64,000 nt of DNA from Cyanoderma ruficeps. Taxonomy: Eukaryota > Chordata > Aves > Passeriformes > Timaliidae. The stretch's first letter is position 1; every line of letters begins with the position of its first letter. This document shows, in pieces, positions 36,153-47,300 of this stretch. A model generated the notes under the pieces. That model saw only the letters and a list, made by a program, of their open reading frames with translations, was not told the origin of the DNA and did not search any database. The DNA lies in contig VZDJ01007753.1 in assembly GCA_008694505.1 (NCBI GenBank), forward strand, positions 22,075,231-22,139,230, read 5' to 3'. Made by a program: the position numbers and the translations under genes.

Positions 36153-39100
36153 GACACACATATGTGATTCATTAATGGTAATGGGGAGTTTTCTGATATG
36201 ACTTCTCATGCATGTCTCATACAAATAAAATAAATTATGCAGTCTTTTGACATGATTTATATACTTGGAACTTGATCCAAGTCTCAAAAAAAGCTAATGG
36301 AGAGTCATCCTTGAGAACTAAAGCCAACAAAGATAGTCACAACCTTTCAGTATGGAAGGGGTAGGCTTGGATTTTGGCAAGAGTTTTTGGTTTAAGAGAT
36401 AAATATTTCAATTAAGTTGCCCTTGAACATGTCAGAGATGCCTAAAAACTGACATCTCTCTGCTTAAACAGCAACAAGAGTCATTCACATGAAAGAGGGA
36501 ACCAAGCCTTTCCACAGGGTCTAGCATCAAACCTGTCTTGCAAGTTACTCTGCTGGAATGCTCTTTAGTGCTTTCGGCTGAGACAGACAGCAAATGTGTC
36601 AGCAGGATTGTGGGCAGGGTATGCAAGGCAAACATTTGTGCACAGAGCCCAGGATTTTAAGAGCTCAGTGAAAGTGGTGAGCGCTGTTGAAAAGTCCTCC
36701 GTTGACATCGTGGCTGGTTCTAAACCTGGCCATGGGAGCAGATTTGAAGTTATTTTCACATAGGTCACTCAGTGCAGCCACTGAGTGAAAGATTCACTGA
36801 TTTGATTCAACTTCAAGTCAGTGTCAGGGCAGAAATACAAGAAGATAAAGACATGTGCACATGCAGCGCAGCATGACTTTGGAAGTCTTTTGACAAATTT
36901 ATAAGAAGGCCCCATCTTCAAATATTTACATGGAAAGTGAATTGGGAAATTCTTTTCAATGGATTTCTGGATCAGCACTATACCAACATGTACTATGTTA
37001 GATTTCTACAAAGGCTATTATATATGTATTTAACAGACATACTGCTGTTTTGAGGGGAGAATTTTTTTTTGCTGAGCAGTAAAAATAAATGTTCCTCTGG
37101 ATGAGGAAAAGGATAGAAAGCTGTAGAGTACTCAGTGTGATAAGTATTAGAGAAGTAAGACTTGAGATAGGAATGTAACACTGGAATTATTTAGATAACT
37201 TGTCTTGAAGTTTCTAAGCCATCAAAAAAGATAACAAATATCAAGTGAAATATTTATACTTCGGTTGCATACCATGTGCAGAGGGAAGATAGCCTTTTTT
37301 AAAAACATTTTTGTAAGGCAAACAGACATTTCATATACTGGATCCCTGAAGGCAGTTGCTAAAATTAAGGAACTGCTAAAACTGAACATTTATGAAGTTT
37401 GGGCTATGGCAGCGGTATGAAGTTTAGGATGCAATCTTTTGTTACAGAAATATTGCAAGTGAAGTTTTCAGAAATCTGTGAGACAAGAGCAAAGTTCTGT
37501 CATTAACCATCTCTATAGCATACTTTTGCATATTCAAAAACTAACTATGACTTCAGATTTGCCTGATATAGTGTTATGACCTCATATACAGACAATAGCT
37601 CAAAAATGCTTTATAGGTTACTAAGTGAAGGACTTTGAAAGTAGAGAATGCCAGATACTTTCTTTATTCTCAGTTTCACTCTCTGTCAGCTTTGCGGTGA
37701 ATGAAGTTTGTATCCTTTCACTGGGAGGAGAGAAAATTTTATGTATTCATACAATTAAAGACTGTATCATGTTTTGTATATGCGATGGGTATTTTCCTGG
37801 GGCAAAGCAGTGACATTTCCCCAATCCAATTGCTGCTGAGTTTTAGGTCTAACACAACAAAAATAGCACATTTAAAAAAAAAACCCAACCATGAAATTCT
37901 GCATCTTGTTATCTTCCCTAACTTCAGGAACCATCATGAGCTAGCATGGTACAGTACAGTACAGTCCAGGAATCTTCACTCACTACCTAAGTGCAGATAC
38001 TTCTGTGATACTTAACAAAGCCCTAAAAGTACAAAACAACATTGGGCAGAAGCAAGAGTAAACACAACAACACCCTGTGAAGTTGTAGGAGGAAACTTAG
38101 GTAGGTAATGAGGACTTGGTGAGGACGATGTGGTTAACATTCGTACTTTATAATTTTCAGGTTTTTTGCAGACCAAGGAATGCTGGTAATTGTAGTAGAA
38201 TTTTGGCCCTTAACACCTTTTCAGTCAGATAAAGTGGGAAGAACATTTTTAAAATTTTGTTGGAAAAAATAATTACAGAATGTCCCATCCGATTTCTTTA
38301 AGTCTCAATCCACATCTTTCACAAAATCCAGAGTATATGGCAGTGCCTAGTAACTAAGAAAATCAGACTGCGGATTTGATAACAACAAAGATGTTGCTGT
38401 TAAGTCTTTGTCTTTACACAGATTTGTGCAGCACTGAATGTAATGATGAATCTTTGTTAGGAACCTTGAACTACAATGGTTAAAAATAATGAAGGATCAA
38501 AGATGAGCTCAGGTGCCTGATCTTAGACAATACTGAGGGAAAATGTCATGCTGACTTTCCACCAGCACATTAAAAAAGAGAATAATATTAACATTTTTTT
38601 CCAGGCTGGCATGTCATGAATTGAGAAAACTGGACAATAGAGTACATTTACTCTTCCCTTTCTCATTGTCTTTCTTACCACAAAATAAACTGTTCTTATT
38701 TTCCGTCTCTTGTGTTTGTTTTGTGGGACTCAGAACTATCTGTCCAGCAGTTGTTGGGGGTCCAGATGGAACTTTCACCCACCAGCATTTCTACAGATTT
38801 TTCTCTCTGGCAAATTAATGTTTCACTTGCACCTCTATCCATCAAAATATTGTTTCTAGCTTCAGAAAGGTTCACTTCTCAAAAGAATCAGTAATTTCAG
38901 AATTGCTAAATTTCCACCTCCTACTTTCATGCAGTTGATGAGAATTCTAGTGGCATATTGGTTTCTTTAATATAGTCAAATGTAAATGAGATAGGATTTG
39001 GGGCATTATTCACCAGTGGTGTTATGTAAACCCAGGTGACCAATAGAAACAAATCATGCAATAAGAGATCATGTAGGAATTGTGAATTGGGGTCTCAGGA

Positions 39101-41183
39101 TAAGAGATCAATTGAAAGTCTCATCAGACTGTCAGTATAGAGGTCTGCTGACTACATGGCCTTCTTTCCCACATCTGGAAATTCACAGGCTCCATTAACT
39201 TCCAAGGGTAGATTATCAAAACAGGTGCATTGCACTGTCAAGAAATAAATACCCTGAAAAATACTGTGGGCATTCTCTGTGAATTCCTTCGTCCTCCAAA
39301 CTACAGATGTAACAGAAATAATACATTAAATCATGCTCTAATCTGGGGTGGTCAGTTGGGGAAAAATCTACACAAAACAAACATAATTGTAATTATAAAA
39401 GCCAGAAATTCTGAAATAAACTGGAAGTAATATTAACAGTATAACAACAGTGATAGCAGGACAAAAGCAATTTCATCAGCTCAAAAAATGCTTTAATATT
39501 ATTAGAGCACAAATTTCTGAACTTCACTTCTCTGAAAAATCTTGGTTTGGAAATTACTGGGAAAGCTGAAGATAACATGTATATAGAAAATACCTCAGAT
39601 GAATCAATAAATTACTTAGGCAAATGTATGTTACAATTTTTATAACCTCTATAGTTGTTGTTATACTTGTCTATTTATATTTCAGTGAATGAAAGTAGCT
39701 GATTTTGCTGCCTTTGTTTTTTACACAGCAAATTTAAATGTAGAAAAATCTGTCTGCAGTTGTATGTCAGAATCCACAGCACTTGTAGAGAGTCCCATTG
39801 AAATCCAAATATGGATATGGGAGATCAAGCTGAAATCTGTTGGAGGGGGAGCAATATGACTTCATTGCCCTCTATCGCCATTCTTTTTTTTTGGCTGCCT
39901 TGCAGTGAATAATCAACTGAACTTGGATGGCAAAGAGAAGTTGCTATATAGGCTGCTGAGCTCTACAGCTAGTAGACCTGCCAAGTCTTAAACACTGAGA
40001 AAGAGACATTTGTCTGACTTCTTTCACACTGTCCCATGTATTTTCAGAAAACAAGTCATGCACTTGCAGCTTTACTTTTGGGCCACACAATTTCTGTTCT
40101 GCTTCATGATCTCTTGTGCCAGACAGACCTATAGACAGTTAGCTGTAGCCTGGGCCATGGGAAATCGTGGAGTGGGAGAGAAACTGCTGCACCAAGCTGC
40201 TCTTTAGAAGTGTAAATGTAGCAATCAAAAGGGCCCTGGCAGAGCCATATCTGGTACATGGACTCTCTGCTGTTATGTGAGGGGCTACATGCCTCCCACC
40301 CAACTCTTCCCCTTTTTCTTGTTCCACAGTGACCTGACATGCAGGGTCACATCCACAGAAGCCTCGGGAAGTTGAAATGTCTACAACGCCACTATATAGC
40401 TGGGAAGAATATGCTTCTTGTATAAATATTAAGACCACAGGTCTAGGATTAATTCCTGTGCTTTCAAAAACCTGAGCTCAACTAAGTGAAAATAGATTGC
40501 AGGCAACCTTCTGCAGCAAGAAGCAAGAAGTTGAAGGTTGAGAGTTAGCATCGAGACTTCATTTAATTTTCTCATAATCAACCTCTTTTGCCATGGTCTA
40601 GAGGGAGAATAGTCTTCCTAGGCTGAGTTTCTGGGAGCTCTCATGGATGCTGATATCCATCACAATCCTCAGTCATCTCCTCAGCACATGCTATAAGCAG
40701 TTGACATGGCACTGAAAACAGTAGAAATAAATTATTGAGCAGCTAATATAGTCATCTCATTTTTTTTTGAGTCTGTCTTTATGTCCTTCATTCATGTCCT
40801 CTTTTGTAGTGTCAAATGAGCTTAAAATGACTGCTAGCAAGGACAAAATGCATACCTGTGAGGAGTTACCACTAGTGGTATATCTGTTCAAAAACCCTTA
40901 GAAATGATTTTTCACCTAACCAACATCAAATATTAGAAAGAGCTGTAAAGAGCGGTGCTACTTTTTTTTTTTTCTTTTTTTTTACTTCTGGTGTGGGACA
41001 CTGAGTCTAGTCAATAGAGATCCTTTACCGAGCTTTCCATACCTTCTTTTAGACACCACATTGGAGACAATATTGCCTGGGCTCATTCTCTCATATGAGA
41101 GATGGTGAAAATACCACAGTAGTTAACATCTTTTGTGCTATCTTTCCTGGATTACATTTTGAGTTATGATTCCAGTACATAGT

Positions 41184-41660
41184 GGAGAAAGTCCAATGAA
41201 GGTCAATGAAGATGATTAAGGGACTGCAGCATCTTGCTCTGTACAAAGAAAGGCTAAGACAGCTGGGACTCTTTAGCCTAGAGAAGAAAAAGCTCAGGGG
41301 CAATGGGACTCTTTAGCCTAGAGAAGAAAAAAACTCAGGGGCAATCTCATCAATGTATAGGAATACCTGAAGGAAGGTGCAAAAACCAAGAGAGCCACTC
41401 TCTTCTCAGTGGTTCCCAGGGACGGGACCAGAGACAACAGGCACAAACTGAAACACAGGAAACACTCTGTGAGGGTGACTGAGCACATGCATGAATTGCT
41501 CAGGCAGGTTGTGGAGTCTCCATCCTTGGAGGTATTCAAAAGCCATCTGGACTTGGTTCTGCAAAACCAGCTGTAGGTGACCCTGACTGAGCGTAGGGGT
41601 CAGACCAGATAACCTCCACATATCCTTTCCAGCCTCAACCATTCTGTGATTCTGTGATAA
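41184..41660 (+). mobile_element. 5'-truncated CR1 LINE, 3' end
   Basis: The copy follows the bird CR1 3' region in order: 'agtccaatgaaggtcaatgaagatgatt', 'gctgggactctttagcctagagaag', 'atctcatcaatgta', 'aaactgaaacacagga', 'gtgagggtgactgagca', 'ggttgtggagtctccatccttgga', 'tattcaaaagccatctggac', 'aaccagctgtaggtgacc' and 'cctcaaccattctgtgattctgtgat'. It ends with two ATTCTGTG units, the CR1 terminal microsatellite, which gives + orientation. It carries an internal tandem duplication (41265-41345) and appears to lack a few dozen bases after 'cacagga'. No target-site duplication is seen, as is usual for CR1. It is non-coding: the reverse transcriptase lies upstream of the truncation. Confidence 0.93.
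41265..41345 (+). repeat. 40/41-bp tandem duplication inside CR1
   Basis: Copy 1 (41265-41304) and copy 2 (41305-41345) both start gggactctttagcctagag and end caggggcaat. They differ only in the A-run/AGC region (aaaaagctc against aaaaaaactc). This is a local duplication after or during insertion. Confidence 0.9.
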
Positions 41661-42125
41661 TGCTTTTTTTGTGTGTCTTAATTTCATTTGTTATTTTCTC
41701 ATTCATTATGTTTTACACTCGGGGAAAGTTGGTGTTTGAATTTTATTTGTTTTGTTTTGTTCTGTTTTACTTTTTATGTGCCAAAATGAATTTCATTTCA
41801 GAAAGGGAGCCCCACAGCTATTTTTGGAGAACACCTAACTCTTGCATGTTCTGCAGGCTTGGAAGGCCCTTCTTCAGGAAGGTGCATTGCCTCCCTTTAC
41901 TGTTAGTATATTGCTTTCAAGAAATTGAAAGAAGGTTTGCCTCCCATCACATCAGCGTGAGCTAAGCTGTAAATGCAAAAGTAGCACATATCGTGTGGAC
42001 CCACTCATCACAATAGCCTAGGTATTCAGCAGTATTCCTGAGAATGCCAAGGTACTAAGAATAATGGGAATTTTCTGTAGTGGTAACCCCAAAATCTGTG
42101 GAGTTTGTGGCACTTGGAGAGCTCT

Positions 42126-42207
42126 NNNNNNNNNNNNNNNNNNNNNNNNNNNNNNNNNNNNNNNNNNNNNNNNNNNNNNNNNNNNNNNNNNATATATATA
42201 TATATAT
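42126..42207. repeat. Assembly gap of 66 N followed by AT microsatellite
   Basis: N from 42126 to 42191, then eight AT units (42192-42207). The gap probably hides a longer dinucleotide array. Apparent open frames across it are meaningless. Confidence 0.95.
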
Positions 42208-44239
42208 GTAAATAAAAACACAGGTATGTGGTATTGGTCATCAAGACCAGAGGAGTGCAAAGAGGAAGGGTATGGTAATTTTTTCACTACAGCTTGCATC
42301 TTTAATTAATCTAGATGCTAGGGCACATCAGCAAAGACTCATCAATCAGTACCAGATTACCTTTACCTTGTTCAAGTAGTATAGCACACAGGAAAATTTA
42401 TCAAAGTCCTAGCCAGTCCTACTTAAAAGTTCTAGATTTTTCCATGCAGACATTTCATTGCTTTGCTCACATAGTCTTCCAAAGAATTTATCCTGAGGGG
42501 CTCTTTCTTCTTGCATTGCAGTTACAAGGCATTAGTTCATGCACTGCTGGTATGTCAAAACGTGTAGCTGATAACTTGGTTACATCATTAGTTATTCCTA
42601 CCTCAGGTGGAAAAATAATAGCTGTCTTAAAGCACTGCTCAGAGTGCCTGTTCTGCAGATTCTCACAGAGGGACCTGGGGTTACCTCAGCCTGATGATTG
42701 CTCTGCATTCTTCTGGTGTAGACACCAAGAGCTGCTGAAAATAATTGAGACGCTTGTCAACAGAGTGGGAGACTGGACTTCATCAAAACTGTTTTAGTCT
42801 CCAGGACTGATGACCTTTTGATGGAGTTTGTTTTAGTTAGGAATTAAGTGTCCAATCCTGTGGAGTGTGAAGCGCCTTCCCTGAGGTGCCGAGTATCCCT
42901 GTTTCTCTTGCGGTTGCTCTGGTGCTAAACATCTCTGTCAAGACACTGAGCACTTTGCAGAATAGGACTTCAAACTGCTTTGGAAAGGAAAGACAAGATT
43001 TTCACTTCTGTTTTTTAAGAAGAAATTTAAATTTGAAATACAGAATTGTTATGAGTAATCCTCTGTTCATTGAGAATGAAAGCCATGAAGGAAACTAATT
43101 TAGCAATCCAAACTAAAATCACTTTGTTAGCTAGAACTGGGGTATAATGCAGGTACTTTAATGCAGGGAAAATACATGCATACCATTTTGCAGAAGAGGA
43201 ATTCCAAAAAGAGTGCAATTCTCCTATTGTCCTCTGCTGTTAATATTGGTATTACAATGCTGATCAAAATGTTTAAAGAAAAATACAAGGTTTCTGACTT
43301 GTTATATGTTTCCAATTTTTTTTTTTATTGCTGTAAACTGAGCCAGCTGATGAACAGCCTCTAGGGACGAGACAGGATCACCCTTGTTTCCTGTTCAGCC
43401 TTGCTCCAACAAAAAGCTAATGAAAGAAAAGAACATAATGGCCTTCCAACCCAGGTAAAAGGTTCAGAGAGTTCACAGGTCAATTGATTTCTAATCTTAC
43501 TTTATGTTATATTTCAATCAAAAAAACCCCAACCCAAAACAAAACCACTCCAGTCCAATAGTGCAAAGGTATGTTTGGCAACAACACCCTGATTTTACAT
43601 TGTCTTTGAAAATTAAGTGTTAAACCTCTCTCGGCACTATGTGAAGTGCAGCAGTGAGCATTCTAAGCAATTTGAAAAATTGTTCCGTTTAGCTGTGTCA
43701 ATATGGATAGTGGTATATCAGCATATATATGAACACACAAATATATTTCAAGGTGGAAATATTTAATTAGCCCATCTGCAAGCATAAATAGCAAATCTGC
43801 ATTCAATACATTCTCAATTAATTTAGTGGAAATTACACCACTGACCATTTCTTTACTGCACTGTTTCAGAATGGAGAAGGGAGAGATATTAGTTGCATCA
43901 CTGTAAAGCAATGAGATTTCTGTAAGTTGTGATCTGCTGGCATGTAATAACTCGATCTGCTTCATGCAGACAAAATATATTAAAAGTATGGACGAGTGAA
44001 GTTTGTGCCCCAGGGAGAAGGCAAGATAATGCATTGAAATTGTTCAGAGGTAGTTAGATACCTAATGGTCTAATATGTGAGCTATGTGAGGTCTGGGGTC
44101 TGGTTCTCATAAATTCTGGCTAGACTGATCCTGTAATTTCAAGCAAAGGATAAAAGCGTTAACCAGAGTCATCAGTGTTCAAGGTCCATGATGCTGGATA
44201 TTATTCATGTAAAGATTCAAGAAAAACACTAAAAGGAAA

Positions 44240-44450
44240 GCTCTGGAGCATATGTGTTTATATGTGACAATATATGTATATATAAAAATATGTGCTGTGT
44301 TCCTTGTGTATGTATAGATATATGCACAGGAACATGCACACAGTAAATGTTTACATTCCCATATGTACATGCTAACAACTGAGTAGCCAAAATAAGAGGT
44401 TTTTGTTGTGTGTTTTGTGTGTTTGTTGTGTGGTGTGGTGGGGGCTTTTT
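44240..44450. repeat. Low-complexity TA/TG-rich region
   Basis: Imperfect TATG/TATA sequence (about 44248-44345), followed by a G/T-only stretch (about 44399-44446). Confidence 0.7.
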
Positions 44451-45569
44451 TGCTTGGTTGGTTGTTTTTAATCTCTTTAGCAAGATAATCTATGGAAAAA
44501 CAAAATGTTAGATCTCATTTTACTACTGTTACTTTGTAATATACATTGTATATCAACAACTTTTTTACACTTGGCATCTACATTTTTTTTAAAGTTGCCT
44601 TGTGTTAATACATATTAGCAAAACTTGCTTATGATTACAGCAAAACATGGTTAATGCATGCTGATACACTTGTTTTCTCACTTTATACAGCAACTCTCTG
44701 CATACTAAACTAGTGAGGTCGTTCCAGTGGCTGAATAGTTGCCACCAGCCTTGTGTATTATGCTTCCTGATGAGTATATGAATGTAGCATAATATTGCCT
44801 TAATTCACACTTATAATTTTGCATCATCACTGCACACTAATCAAGAATTTGCTGTTTCAAAAACTATATAGCTGCAGAATTGATGTTAAATGGCAAGAGA
44901 AAAATCATAAAAACTCGCCCTTATTACACAAATTGTACAACACAGCATAGATAATAAAGATATGCTGGACTCTGTAGATTTCATTTACCATTGTTTCCTT
45001 AAGTAGTATTTGAGCTATATTTGTCCTGTGGCTTTCTAGTGTTATAAAATACAGTCATTCTATGGCTGTAAAATATCACCTGGATGTTACCATGGATTTA
45101 CTTAAATCTTTGGATGGAAATGGGAAAGAATCTCAGTCACGTACACCTCTCTACCTCCCAGAGTGAGTTCTTACCAGCTTCATGGGCCCTGACCACTTTG
45201 TTTTCTGGACTCCAAAGGGTTAGACCCTGGAAAGGAAAAGATTACATGATGGTAGAGGGATTCTTATCTCTTTCTTGACAGTGTGATTGTTTTCTCTTGC
45301 ATCTAAGTACATCCTGATCCAAGAACTCTGAGTTGCTGTCTTTCTGAGTGTGCATGATTTGCGAATATTTTAGTAACTAAGCTATAACTCCTTTTGCCTT
45401 GATATATATATTTTAAATTTAAACAGCAGACAGGATAGGAAAGCAAATAAACAAAAAAGTTGTTACATTATCTTCAAATTTTTTTCTTTGTCTGTGATGT
45501 ATCCCTGTTTACGTCTTTCCTGTTCTGTAATGAATTATTCCCTTGTGAACTCATGCCACAAATTCCATA

Positions 45570-46130
45570 TTGTTTGACACCAGAGGTCTATCTGCATTGT
45601 GTGAGATCTTTTTAGATGCCCAGAAGACTGAGGGGGAATTGAAAGGGGCTAGAGGAGGAGTATTGCAGGTTACAGTGCAGCATCCCCCCCACCTTCAAAT
45701 TCAATTAAGTGCATTTGGGGGGTATGATGAATTTCTGCAGTGTTGTCACCTGTGGGCCAGTTTTACAGAAGAAAGTACTGAGACCATGATTCCAGTGAGG
45801 AGGGAGCTGGAGCTGTTCTGGTTCTATGCAACTGCTTTCTTCATCTTGGGGTTGTGGGAGAGAGATAATATAAAGAATCCTGTTAACACTGCTGCTTTTG
45901 TCCTGGTGTTTTCCAGGGTTTGCTTGAGCTTAAAATGCTGCATTTTTATTTTAAAAAGTTGCCTCTCCTGGAGACTTACTCTGATTCAAAATATGGACCT
46001 CTTTTTGAAAAGAGTACTGCTTTTAACATTATTCAATTTAGCTTTTTGTGTAACATTTCCACATGCGTTTTCAATTAGTACTTTGAAAATTACAGATTTT
46101 TCTCAACCCTTAATTACAGGGCAATAACAC
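45570..46130 (+). other. Unrecognised 185-codon open frame, possibly inside a constrained block
   Basis: An uninterrupted ATG-started frame of 185 codons (45570-46127) is the longest in the window. The product begins MFDTRGLSALCEIF, has hydrophobic segments around residues 84-96 and 107-131 and is Cys-, Leu- and Phe-rich late on. I recognise no domain. No promoter, Kozak-quality start or splice context stands out. The DNA has CNE-like texture (e.g. aatcctgttaacactgctgc, cttaattacagggcaataaca), and low stop density in such DNA may explain the frame. I consider translation unlikely. Confidence 0.25.
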
Positions 46131-47059
46131 ACCCATGTCTGTTTGACTGATTCGTTTGGATGACTGTTCTGACAAAAGCAGAGATCATCTGGCAGGTTTC
46201 TAAGGACAAACTATCCAAAACTCCATCTAATTTTGAGGTTCTCAACTCAAAATTCTTTATTTTGTACATGCAAAGATTAAAAACACAGCCAAACTGTACA
46301 GTTATATGTGTACTACTTGACCTGTGAAAGCAAATTAGTTAGGATTGCACCACCTGAAAATTAGAGGTCAAATTAATGCCTCTTGGATAAACTGCCCCTT
46401 GAAATTTTAATAGTAAGTTTTATAGAGCAATTGCAGACTATCTAGAGGTGCTTTTCAGTAATTAGCTGAGCTATTAGGTGGAAAATTGGCAGACTAATGA
46501 ATGATTTAAGACACAAAAACTCAGCTTGCATTGGCAGGATTATGGAAGGGTTAGATATTTTCAGAAAATGTAACATATAACACAGTTAATCCAAAATCAA
46601 ATATGTTTTAGCATATTAATGTATTTTTCCTGTATAAACTTTTGAAGCCTTTTATTTTCCCAAAATGAAAAATCAAATATAGATGCTAAGGATAAAATAA
46701 CAATCCAAGAGCCCTATGCTTTTTCCAAGATCAGAGGTATGTGTCTGCTGGCTTCTTTCTGTCTGTCTAATTTGCTGTAAGGAGAGCAGAGACTATACTG
46801 AAGTACATAAGGGGTATCAGAATTCCTTTACATTCCAGTGTTTTGCCTCCTTCAGGGAATGGGTCAGACAGTGAGTGCACAGGGACAACGTGACCTGTGA
46901 ATATTCACAAACCAAAACACAGCTGGCAGGTCTGATTTTAGTTTCTTTAGCCTTGATCATGTTCCTTTAATGTATTGAGTGAAAAAAGAAAAGCACTTAA
47001 AATACATCACAGAAGGTCCAAAATCCTCTTTAAATAGCGCCTCTACACTGATGTGGTTT

Positions 47060-47300
47060 CCTCAACTCTGGTTTTGTTTAATTTTTTGTGTGGTTTTTTC
47101 TTAATGCACGTGAAATTTGCCAGGTCATCAGCCCTGGAGACAGAAGTCCCTTATCAACAGAAAGGTTACTGCAATGCAAAGTGGAAATTTGCATTTCCTG
47201 CAATGACTTGCTGATGTGCCAGAGCCCTGACCTAAAAGCATTACCTTTAAGCTTGAGAACATGGTTTAGTTTCCACACCTCATTCCCAGACTTGTCTTAG
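47060..47300. promoter_or_regulatory. Candidate conserved non-coding element with paired octamer-like sites
   Basis: A mixed-composition block holding ATGCAAAG (47174-47181) and the exact octamer ATTTGCAT (47187-47194) in inverted arrangement. It also has an E-box-like gcacgtga (about 47107-47114) and cctgcaatgacttgctga. No repeat match. Regulatory function is an inference. Confidence 0.35.

Noticed and set aside
41091..41687. Minus-strand open frames over 41.1-41.7 kb
   Set aside because: They are antisense to the CR1 tail, which explains the sequence.
42018..42309. Open frames running across the N gap
   Set aside because: The middle is undetermined sequence, so the frames are artefacts.
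42315..42797. 160-codon open frame on the + strand
   Set aside because: No recognisable domain, composition typical of intron, and no gene signals. It could be chance or a decayed repeat, but nothing supports a call.
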